DNA of 64,000 nt, from the NCBI GenBank assembly GCA_964036315.1, contig OZ038487.1:55489909-55553908 (forward strand). Reading direction: 5' to 3'. Below are positions 55,810 to 64,000 of this stretch, piece by piece; positions within the stretch are counted from its first letter, which is position 1; each line of letters begins with the position of its first letter. This DNA is from Acanthosepion esculentum (taxonomy: Eukaryota > Mollusca > Cephalopoda > Sepiida > Sepiidae). Under the pieces are notes generated by a model. It worked only from the letters and a program-made list of their open reading frames with translations, ran no database searches and was not told where the DNA came from. The position numbers were made by a program, and so were the translations under genes.

Positions 55810-57048
55810 CAGGGTTGGACAAAATAATTGAAACACTTGTTAAATTCAAAGAAAATTTATTTAATATGGAGTTGGTCTTCCTTTAGCCTCACATACAGCT
55901 TTAATACGTCTAGGAATGGAATCATACAGCTTCCTGGCTTCATCCAGAGGAATCTTTTAGCCATTTTTCCATTAACACCTGCTTCAGCTCTTTAAGACAC
56001 GACGGTGGAGGATAACTTCTTGCTCTAAAATGCACCACAAATGTTCAATAATATTGATATCTGGAGATTGGGGAGGCCACTCCATATGTTCTAGCTCATT
56101 TTCATGTTCTTCATACCAATTCTTAACCGCACGAGCGGTATGTATTGGGGAATTATCGTATTGGAAGATGTAGTCACCATCAGGGAATAAAGTCTGGGCC
56201 ATTGGATGAACATGATCTCCCAAAATGTTCAGCTAATATTTGTTGTTGATTCTACCATACAGGGCAACTATTGGATTGAAACATTTCCATGATATGGCGG
56301 CCCAAACTATCACTGATCCACCTCCATACTTCACTGTTGGAAGAAGGCAGTCAGGGTTGTAAGCTTCTTTGGGCTGCGTCCACACATAAACTCGCCCTGA
56401 AGGTGGGAAAAGAGAAAAACTGGACTCGTCTGAGAATATGACTTGCTTCCATTGGTTTGCAGACCAGGCATTGTGATCTCTGCACCACTTCAACCTCTTC
56501 TGAATGTTGCGAGTGGAGAGAAGAGGTTTCCTTACGGCGACTCTACCATGATATCCAGCCTTATGGAGGTCATGACAAACAGTTTTAGTAGAAACTGGAC
56601 TATTCAGATGATTATTCAACTCAGCAGTCACTTTGGCTGCAATAGTCCGATGATTTTCAATGCACGTCGATCCCTATCAGTAAGTTTGCAAGTCCGCCCT
56701 GAATTGCTACAGTTTCTAGAGGTTTTGCCCTGTTTCTCGAATTGCGTCATAGTTCTTGATATGGTAGCTCTTGAAAAACCAAATAGTTCAGCAACCTTAG
56801 TGATCGAGGCTACTGCCATGCGAGCTCCAACAATTTGCCCTTTTTTGAACTTGGATAGGTCACGCATTTAGCTTAAATTTGACTAAATTCTAAAAATAAA
56901 TAAGACAAAGACAGTAAATTAGATAAATAAATATATTTACAATAGATATAACTTGCAATTACGAAGTTTTAGTTAAAGTTCTTAATATAATAGGTCTTTG
57001 AAATATAGGAGTGGAATTTGCACCTGTTCCAATTATTTTGTCCAACCC

Positions 57049-57051
<3 letters not shown>
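55810..57051 (-). mobile_element. Tc1-like DNA transposon (DD36E)
   Basis: A 1242 bp element. The left end is CAGGGTTGGACAAAATAATT and the right end reversed is CAGGGGTTGGACAAAATAAT, i.e. about 26 bp inverted repeats with one indel and few mismatches. TA follows on the right. On the left a (CA)n run replaces the expected TA. It carries one transposase pseudogene and sits in (TA)n DNA. Confidence 0.9.
55861..56867 (-). pseudogene. Tc1-like transposase, disrupted
   Basis: About 335 codons, the usual Tc1 length, from MRDLSKFKKGQIVGARMAVA to a TAA at 55861-55863. In order: a paired-like HTH (ITKVAELFGFSRATISR), a second HTH with the basic SNSGRTCKLTDRDRR segment, first catalytic D in VIFSDESSFS, second in FQYDNSPIHT, E in NIIEHLW. 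The last two are 36 residues apart (DD36E; typical Tc1 has 34). Defects: a frameshift at about 56640-56660, an in-frame TAG at 56233-56235, and two compensating frameshifts at about 55965-55995 before the conserved end RKLYDSIPRRIKAV. Confidence 0.9.

Positions 57052-57085
<34 letters not shown>
57052..57085. repeat. (TA)n microsatellite
   Basis: Directly abuts the right end of the Tc1-like element. Confidence 0.9.
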
Positions 57086-57091
<6 letters not shown>

Positions 57092-57703
57092 AGTTACATT
57101 AAAGAAAACTGACAAGGGACTGCGATTAAGCTTTTTATTAAATTTTTCTCATGTTTGTATAAGTGACTTCTTTTCGGGACATAGTGTGTGTGTAAAAACT
57201 GTCCACATTATATTGGACATACCATTACATGCCTATCAAGAAGGCTCATGTTACATCTCTCTGACCATTGTTTATTTAAACGCACATGAAAACCTACAAA
57301 ATTCCGTCCGTAACATATTCCTAGAAAATACAAGTATATCATCATTCACATGTAAAAAATGCTAAATGTAAGCATTAATAAGAAAAAAGAAAAAGCCAAC
57401 ACTCAGTAATACCAGCTACAAACACAGCCACAATGTGTTGACCCTGTTTGGAAAATAATAATAATAATAAATATAGAAAAATTTACACATTCAGTTAAAG
57501 AATTAAAATATAAAAAATCATCCTTGAAAATGGATAATAGAATAGCTGAAAGTATTCAGATATATAGAACATTTAGACAGTTTTCACCCACTCTTTGTTC
57601 AGAAAAGAAATCACATGTATGAGCACAAGAAAAATTGGGTAACATGCTTAATTGCAGTGCATAGTTGCCTTCAATTTAACTTGTATAAAAGAGTGATTGC
57701 TGC

Positions 57704-57743
<40 letters not shown>
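57086..57743. other. Copies of the inverted-repeat arm, otherwise unclassified
   Basis: 57090-57180 (minus) and 57600-57700 (plus) match the arm at 55.49 kb (AGCTTAATCGCAGT; TTAATTGCAGTGCATAGTT; AGTGATTGCTGCCCA). (TA)n at 57706-57742. Confidence 0.5.
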
Positions 57744-57746
<3 letters not shown>

Positions 57747-57761
57747 GAAATGGACTAAGCA

Positions 57762-57882
57762 ATCTCATAGAAAATATGTGTCCTCTGACAGGAATCGAAC
57801 CCATATCCTACATGAACCGTCATACAGCCTCACATGCTATACCATTTCGCTACAAAGGAAGGACACATATTTTCTACGAGAT
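57762..57882 (-). ncRNA. tRNA-like sequence framed by inverted repeats
   Basis: 22 bp arms 57762-57783 and 57861-57882 (one mismatch) enclose 77 bp. On the minus strand those have TAGCGAAATGGTATAGCA (A box, 57852-57835) and GGGTTCGATTCC (B box, 57803-57792). The T-loop is good, but the cloverleaf is not convincing and there is no clear anticodon stem. Most likely a SINE promoter. The flank TTGTATCTATAAAAATAAC is shared with the hairpin repeat at 18.97 kb. Confidence 0.55.
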
Positions 57883-57979
57883 TTCTCAGACATTCAGTCT
57901 GGTAAATGCTGTTAATACTGTTTATTATAAACAAATCATTTACTTAAATATTTGTATCTATAAAAATAACATATAAACA

Positions 57980-58194
57980 GCATATATATATATATATATA
58001 TAATCTCTGTGTGTGTGTATGTATATAGAAGTTGAAAATATAAAGTAGAAAATCTTCATTAATTTAGAATGCTAAATTATTTAATTTAGCTTCAGGAGGA
58101 AATTTTGGAGAAGAATTCATCCCTAAAAGTATTCTTCTGAAAAATCTTCTGCTGAAACTAAATAGCAAAGCATATCTATGAAGATCTTCCTACT
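57980..58194. other. (TA)n and AT-rich spacer
   Basis: (TA)n/(TG)n to about 58026; nothing else. Confidence 0.4.
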
Positions 58195-58541
58195 TATTCC
58201 TCATGTAATCATAACTCGACTTCAGTCACTTTCACCCAATGTGTCATGACTTCTGTTTGTCTTTTCTGAAAATGTTTTCATGGCAATTGCTCTGATGAGC
58301 ATTACTCCTCAGTGCTTCAACTGCATGAAGATTAGCAACTAGGTAATCCCTTCTAATTTCTTGCTTCCCCACCACCACCAATTTTCAAAATTTTAAATGC
58401 AATGTCAATTGCCATCTTTTGTCTTCCAGAAACTTGTTCTTTTATTGTACTTTACCTCCTTAAAGTCTTGTCATCTTATTTCACTCCTAGTAACCTCTTG
58501 TGCCTGAGTCTCATCATCCTCTTGCTTGGGGCAAAATGATA
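58195..58541 (+). mobile_element. LINE-A 3' end
   Basis: GGCAATTGCTCTGATGAGC, AATTTTAAATGCAATGTCAA and the tail CTTGGGGCAAAATGATAAAA. Confidence 0.65.
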
Positions 58542-58544
58542 AAA

Positions 58545-58546
<2 letters not shown>

Positions 58547-58612
<66 letters not shown>

Positions 58613-58614
58613 AT
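58547..58614. repeat. (TA)n(TG)n microsatellite
   Basis: About 33 repeats between a LINE-A tail and a SINE-1 head. Confidence 0.9.
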
Positions 58615-58990
58615 AGGAGGAACAGTGGAGTAATGGTTAGAAGAATCGGAGCACTGAGTTTGAATTCCAGTCGAATCCATTACATTCACTTACGTGCTAA
58701 TACACTTGGGAAAGGTATGAATCCTCTTCTCTTTACAGCTATGAGTAAATAGCAGGACAGATTGGGTTCTATAGCCCTGGATGGCAACTGGTCTAGGAGA
58801 TGGACAACTCTGAATTCAAAACCTGCAGAGGCTTGTTTGGGGACCTTTTGGTACATAGTGCACCAGGTCTGTATTCAACCCTTCAAAAAGTGTGGTTGGT
58901 TCTGCAGAAAGCCTTCACCACTATAATCAAATCATTTGTGCTGGTGTCTGACTGTCGGTTTCTGAGCTGCTTGACCCTCATATGTTGAAT
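58615..58990 (+). mobile_element. SINE-1, full length
   Basis: Head GTGGAGTAATGGTTAGAAGA (A box) and GAGTTTGAATTCCAG (B box). The body with ACTTGGGAAAGGTATGAATC and GACAACTCTGAATTCAAAAC corresponds to the reversed copy at 59.5-59.8 kb. Confidence 0.7.
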
Positions 58991-59002
58991 ACAACGGGAG
59001 AG

Positions 59003-59039
<37 letters not shown>

Positions 59040-59506
59040 TTGATAAGACACCAGAAGTGTTGAAACAAAATGGCTATTTTTGTAGTGATTTTATAACATT
59101 TTTATGTTATAATTTTCAAATAAAAAATTATATTTGCTCTACTCTGTGTTGAGCACTCTTTTAAGAATAGTATTTTTTGGTTATTGGAATTTATTTCATA
59201 TACATCAATCCTATACTTGGATATATATATGTACACACAAGAGAGAGAGAGAGAACACAATGCACATGCAAACATTTCCAAAGTATACACAGATACTATA
59301 CTCTGATCCTAAGCAAATACCCTGCAAGTAACATGTTGATCCTAAACAGAGTGAACGCAGACATACTGGTCCACTTGTAAATAAATTTGCCATTTTTTAT
59401 AGGTATTATGCTAGTACTTAGATGTTCATTAAAAAAAGAAATATACACTTATGTAACTATTCCTCAAGTATATTTTACATTTTTTTTGTAATTCATAACC
59501 CTCTAT
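58991..59506. other. AT-rich spacer
   Basis: (TA)n at 59007-59037 and (GA)n at 59240-59254. Confidence 0.45.
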
Positions 59507-59815
59507 GGTTACAGGCGCACCACATGTACTCCCACAGCAGTAGCAGTAGTGTTCCTTGGCCAAGATAGCCTAACACAGACCAGCCCAATCCTCCCCAGGC
59601 TGGTTTGAATTCAGAGTTTTCCTTCAAAACTGGTTGCAACCCAAGGCTATAGGACCCAGTCTGTCTTGCTATTTACCCATAGTTGTAGGGAGAAGAGATA
59701 AATACCCAAAGGTATGAGCACGTAAATGAATGTAATGAACTCGACTGGTATTGGAACTCTGCTCTCTGATTTATCAATCCGAGGAGCTATCCATTACTCT
59801 ACCATGGTTCCATAT
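59507..59815 (-). mobile_element. SINE-1 copy
   Basis: Minus strand: GGTAGAGTAATGGATAGCTC (A box) and CAGAGTTCCAATACCAG (B box, degenerate), then the body through AAATAGCAAGACAGACTGGG. Confidence 0.65.
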
Positions 59816-60274
59816 AAAATACTTATATACCCATGAAAAAGATACATATCCAACTATTCATATCTTCTATTCATAGATAAATATTTATATATTCATGAGA
59901 AAATATTATCAATATATGTATCATATATTGTGAACGTATACCACAAGATATTTTCAAAATATGGTTATATATGAAAATATATGGAAAACATGAAATATTT
60001 AAATAAAATAAATAACAATTTAATAAAGAACCCCCCACCAAAAAAAAACAGAAAAAATTTGTCGTAAAACGAAAGAAATAAGTATCAAATTTTCCAAAAA
60101 ATTAGCTACAGGGACATAAATAAAACACCTTAAAATAAGTAGAAGCCATGATGGATGATATATGCAAAAATATATACATTTTTAAAAATCAGCTCAGTAT
60201 TTAAAATTTAGTAAAAAAATAAATAAAGAAAATGAAATAGGGATCTTTAAGAGACTTTTTATTCTTTTATTTAT

Positions 60275-60331
<57 letters not shown>

Positions 60332-60797
60332 ATTTTTTCTTTCATTTTTTGTTTTAGCATCACGTTCTAAACTAATTTTGTATGCAATGAACCATTGAAG
60401 CTTGCATCAAAATGTTCAGTTCACTTAAGCATTAACAAATTCCTACTTAATTCCATTTAGGGAAAAGAGAACCCATAATGCCCTGCGACATACACTTGAA
60501 AAAAAACAAATGAAAAAAGAAAAACTTGATTTAAATCCCGTCTGTTGTCTTATGAGCCTGGTAATCCTGTAACTGAGAGATAAGTTGAACAAAGGAATCA
60601 ACTGGAGCTTGCAAATATATATTTGAAGAAAAAGAAAAGGAAACAAATATAGGGGACATTTTTAGGGCTGTCTTCAAAAAGACATCCCAGTAGATCAGAT
60701 TATCACCATTATTATTGCTGAAGTAATTTTATAGGTTTAGAATTCATCATGACGAAAACTAAATGCAAATTGTAAACTGTTTGATTTGTTATTGATA

Positions 60798-60849
<52 letters not shown>

Positions 60850-61009
60850 CCGTCTATTTAGTTTTCCAATGACTTCATAAATCCTAATGTCATAACTAAA
60901 TCTAACAGTAACCAGTTCTAAACTCAATCCAATAGTTACCTCATAGATGTGTACTTATATTTTACTAATTATTTACTTAAAGCTTACATTGAAATATAAG
61001 AATTTGAAA
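59816..61009. other. AT-rich gene-free stretch with (TA)n
   Basis: (TA)n at 60284-60328 and 60804-60843. A 67-codon minus-strand frame at 60443-60646 has no recognisable features. Confidence 0.5.
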
Positions 61010-61608
61010 TCTTATTAGTTCTGATGTGGCATTTCAGCTTCACTCATTTTCCCATCACTGTAATGTAACTTCCATGTGCTTTTTTTGTAAATACTTTCAT
61101 GGTAATTGTTTTGAGGGCGTTTCCTCTATAGTACCTAGACTTTAAGTGCAGTACTAGATTGGCAACAATCTGCAATGTTATTGTTCCTGACCTAGCATCA
61201 CAACTTCAGTCTGTGTCACACCACTGTAATATAACCTTCCAGCACCTTTTCTCTAAATATTTTAATGGCAATTGTTCTAATAAGCTTTCCTCTTTGTTAT
61301 CTCAACTTCATGAATTTAAGTATAGTCCTAAATTGACATTTAGATTTCATCATTTTACTGTTGGAATATCTCGTAACTATGTTTTCTTTTAATAGTTTCT
61401 TCTTTTGCACTTCTTGCCTGTGGAACTCACTTTTAGCTTGCCAAGAACGCTCTTCAAAAATTTAAATGTAGCCGTCTTCTTTTGTTTTGAATCCTGTTTT
61501 TTTTATTGTTCTTTCTCCTTGATAATGATTTTTCATTTTCTTTCATTCTCAGTAAGCTCTTGAATCATAGTGGCTTTGTCACCTTGCTTGTGGGTGAAAT
61601 CATTAAAA
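61010..61608 (+). mobile_element. LINE-A with internal duplication
   Basis: The RT-end segment from CAGCTTCACTCATTTTCC to GTACTAGATTGGCAAC (61035-61168) is repeated in diverged form at 61205-61345. The usual FTVGISRNYVFF region and tail follow (GGGTGAAATCATTAAAAAAG). Confidence 0.65.
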
Positions 61609-61621
61609 AAGCAAAATTCTT

Positions 61622-61765
61622 TCTGACAGTGCCACATGCTATGATACTCACTTCACGCTGATATTATCAAGAAGTTACCTCCTTGACAAATCAACCATAG
61701 TGAGATTTGAGCCCTGGTCTCATTGTTGGAATGATAAGATTGTAACCACTCAGGTACATGTTCAT
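61622..61765 (-). mobile_element. SINE-2 head fragment
   Basis: Minus strand: CCTGAGTGGTTACAATC (A box), GGGCTCAAATCTCACTATGG (B box), then GCATGTGGCACTGTC. Confidence 0.6.
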
Positions 61766-61779
61766 ATATATACATAAAC

Positions 61780-61854
<75 letters not shown>
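61764..61854. repeat. (TA)n microsatellite
   Basis: About 30 uninterrupted repeats preceded by CATA variants. Confidence 0.9.
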
Positions 61855-61856
<2 letters not shown>

Positions 61857-61857
61857 T

Positions 61858-61972
61858 TCTTTTTTGGATTTTCTCAAGAATCAATAAATACATAGCAGAA
61901 GCACCAGAAAAGATGTGCCAGAAATAATCAATGTAGGGACAAAAGGTAGACTTATAAACATACAAGAAAATA
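61858..61972 (-). mobile_element. LINE-A fragment (RT thumb part)
   Basis: The minus-strand frame has CPYIDYFWHIFSGASAMYLL then ILEKIQKRT, i.e. the EYCCHIWSGAP-IQKR part of LINE-A. Confidence 0.65.
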
Positions 61973-61975
61973 TAT

Positions 61976-62856
61976 ACAGGGTACAATGGACAAATTGTCA
62001 TCTAAATTACACAAAAATGAAAATAACACTGACATTTCATTTTAACAGATATATTTACTAAAATTACACAAAATATCTTGAAATATTTTAGAGTAAATTT
62101 ATTCAATAAAATTGCTATTGGCTTCAACCACAGCCCCCAGACGACTTCAGAATCTCCTGCAACTCTTCTGAATCGTCTCCTTGTTTAAGTTGGTGAATGC
62201 TGCCATAATCCTTGCCTTCAGTTCATCTTTGGTGTTACAAGTAATTTTGTTGGTTTCTCACTCAACTGTGACCTACACATAATAATCAAGGGGGTTGCAG
62301 TCTGAGGAGTTAGGTGGCCAGATGTAAATGGTGATGTGGTCACAGAAATTGTCTGACATCCATGACCGGGTTCTCCTGCTTGTGTGGCATGGTGCAGAAT
62401 CCTATTTCCAGACATAAGATCTTCCAGTAGCCACCCTCTTGACCCAGGGCAGCACTATCTCCTCAAGTCACGATGTAGGCCTCCGTGTTGAGTCTGAGGA
62501 CCTGCGGGAAGATGAATGGAGGCATAATGTCGCCATCCGCCATCATTAGTGATCACTCTAAACACCATAATGTTGACTGGATATATCATCCAACTCTTTC
62601 CAAATCCTTTGCATTGTCCTCAGATTGACACCCAAACACTCAGAAATGTTTGTATTAAAGCTTCCGCCGCAATTGCCAAGAAGTATAGCATGCCATGTCC
62701 AAATTACTGTCAGAGTGAATTGTGTCATTGTGCTCTTTTTCTCACAGATGGTGCCAAACTAATCCTACTGTACTGTGCAGTTGACAAAATCAAATACAAA
62801 GCACATGCACAAAATTAAAAATATAAAATGGTGACAATTTACCCATCGCACCCTCT
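61976..62856 (-). mobile_element. Mariner-like element (DD37D), internally deleted
   Basis: Left end CAGGGTACAATGGACAAATT; right end reversed GGGTGCGATGGGTAAATTGT. TA lies before the left end. The two ends and the family match the 6578 copy. About 880 bp against an expected 1.3 kb. Confidence 0.8.
62099..62728 (-). pseudogene. Mariner-like transposase, deleted and mutated
   Basis: Starts MTQFTLTVIW, then GNCGGSFNTNISECLGVNLR and TMQRIWKELDD. At about 62555-62590 it jumps to the catalytic part (VNIMVFRVIT-like). The second D is in DSAPCHTSRR and the third in NSSDCNPLDYYV, with 37 residues between (DD37D, the maT-type spacing). In-frame TAGs precede DSAP and follow DYYV. Another stop is in CRRF*SRL. 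The end is VVEANSNFIE. The first catalytic D falls in the deletion. Confidence 0.8.
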
Positions 62857-62864
62857 GTGTGTGC

Positions 62865-62867
<3 letters not shown>

Positions 62868-62898
<31 letters not shown>
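62868..62898. repeat. (TA)n microsatellite
   Basis: Abuts the right end of the mariner-like element. Confidence 0.85.
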
Positions 62899-62899
<1 letters not shown>

Positions 62900-63017
62900 C
62901 CCAGTATTCCCATGTTTTTTTATGTATAACTTTTTTACAAAGTGCACAGATACTACGCTCTAATTCTAAGCAACGTGCACAGATAAAAACTTAAGTTCGA
63001 TGAAGGTTATTAGATAG

Positions 63018-63018
63018 G

Positions 63019-63062
<44 letters not shown>
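63018..63062. repeat. (TA)n microsatellite
   Basis: About 21 repeats. Confidence 0.9.
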
Positions 63063-63068
<6 letters not shown>

Positions 63069-63182
63069 TTTCAGACTGCTACCTTTTGTTATTTTTATCC
63101 ATGATTGCTTGATGCTCATGACCTTGTGTCAATCTGAGTAAACATCAAATACAATTTTCATACATATGTATTTTATTTTACT

Positions 63183-63395
63183 TAATATACAACCCCAAGA
63201 GCCAGTCAGGGTTGAGGACTACTAAAAATAAGGTTGTTTTATGGCTATAAGAGGAGGAAGCTAGCAGTTGACCACAGACTTGAAGAGATTAAGATCGTAG
63301 TCATTGGGAAGCATCCTCTAGGGAGTCTGTTTCACAAAGTAACAATGCTTTGGAAGAAGCAGTCTGAATGGAAGTTTGTCCTCACTAATGGAATA
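63183..63395 (-). mobile_element. LINE-B 3' end
   Basis: Minus strand frames give HCYFVKQTP-RMLPNDYDLNLF and KSVVNC, then the end CTCAACCCTGACTGGCTCTT. Confidence 0.6.
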
Positions 63396-63875
63396 TGAAA
63401 GGAATGAAGATGGTTATGCATATATATTGAATGATTTATTTCACAATTTTTAATATTGCCATCTATTTATGTCAATGTCTTCCTGTGAATACAATTCATA
63501 AAGGTTTTCTGTTAATCAGTTTTTCAGCTTCAGGGCTTACTGGATATTTAAATATGTTTCATGTTTTAATTTAATTTCTTTTTCATCCTTGGTTTAGCAC
63601 ATGAAGTGGGGAACTGAAAAGCTTTTTGTTAGAAGTGGGCAGATAAATTTTTATTTGGTGATAAAGAATAATTTTATAGACAGAGACGTTTATTTGATTG
63701 TTTGAAACACATTAAATGCTGGAACAATTTAGGTGTCAAAATTTGTCGCCTTGGAGAATTTTAAATTTAATTAGTAAGGTTTCTAAGATTTACAGTCTTA
63801 TCGGTTTATTTATTTACTGACACACATGTTTACTCAATATTGTATATTCACATTCATGCACCACACAGATATGGC

Positions 63876-63920
<45 letters not shown>

Positions 63921-64000
63921 GTGTGTATAAATATATATATTATCTCGCACATTGAGAGCTGATGTTAATAAAATAATGCTCGATGTTATCAGAGCTATAA
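63396..64000. other. AT-rich gene-free end of window
   Basis: (TA)n(TG)n at 63878-63935; nothing else recognised. Confidence 0.45.

Noticed and set aside
56443..56871. 142-codon plus-strand ORF
   Set aside because: Antisense shadow of the Tc1 transposase.
57784..57860. Functional tRNA gene
   Set aside because: A and B boxes are good, but acceptor, anticodon stem and anticodon could not be paired.
62549..62818. 89-codon plus-strand ORF
   Set aside because: Antisense of the mariner transposase N-terminus.

Overview
This is AT-rich eukaryotic DNA from an intergenic or intronic, repeat-dominated part of an animal genome. Very many long (TA)n arrays, tRNA-derived SINEs, 5'-truncated non-LTR retrotransposons, a Penelope-like element and several Tc1/mariner/Tigger elements suggest a lophotrochozoan. 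A cephalopod, probably an octopus, is my best guess, but it rests on the general look of the repeats and not on any search. No complete host protein gene is visible. Nearly all open frames longer than 60 codons are (TA)n read-through (YIYIYI), homopurine/homopyrimidine read-through, or fragments and antisense shadows of transposable elements.

Layout. 0-9 kb: AT-rich DNA with RTE-type LINE 3' ends, a nested palindrome (2432-2770), a Tigger-like fragment, one candidate spliced exon (4816-4987, minus) and a truncated mariner (6578). 9-13.5 kb: a Tc1 derivative, two SINE types including a 5S-rRNA/tRNA composite, the 3' end of a Penelope-like element with a hammerhead-like motif, and a Tigger MITE. 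13.5-21.8 kb: RTE fragments, a palindromic repeat and a 1.7 kb purine-rich block. 21.8-27.2 kb: a cluster of (TA)n-bounded short repeats, several carrying hammerhead-ribozyme-like cores. 27-35 kb: another purine-rich block, LINEs, SINEs, a 4-unit minisatellite and a complex microsatellite. 35-40 kb: a solo LTR and a mosaic of direct local duplications, one copy interrupted by a mariner-type MITE whose empty site survives 0.8 kb away. 40-47.6 kb: RTE, a CCAAT/TATA promoter-like block, a palindrome with two divergent hammerhead-like motifs, a Lys/Arg/Glu low-complexity possible exon (44458-45316) and more SINE/LINE. 47.6-64 kb: LINEs (one nested inside another), a decayed mariner, an almost complete but frameshifted Tc1-like element (DD36E spacing), a tRNA-like sequence framed by inverted repeats, and an internally deleted DD37D mariner.

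Three LINE groups recur and get working names: LINE-A (Jockey/CR1-like, tail ending in GAAATGATTAAAA), LINE-B (related RT C-terminus with motifs like KMEYCCHIWAG and LPRGCFP), and LINE-C (RTE-like, with motifs like KEGSENLTLTG). SINE-1 and SINE-2 are two tRNA-derived families.

The most interesting theme is that at least five different short repeats, mostly bounded by (TA)n arrays, contain recognisable hammerhead-ribozyme cores (CUGANGA, stem-loop, GAAA, short stem III, NUH). One of them (22930-22981, minus strand) looks nearly intact. All secondary-structure statements were made by hand pairing and not with a folding program.
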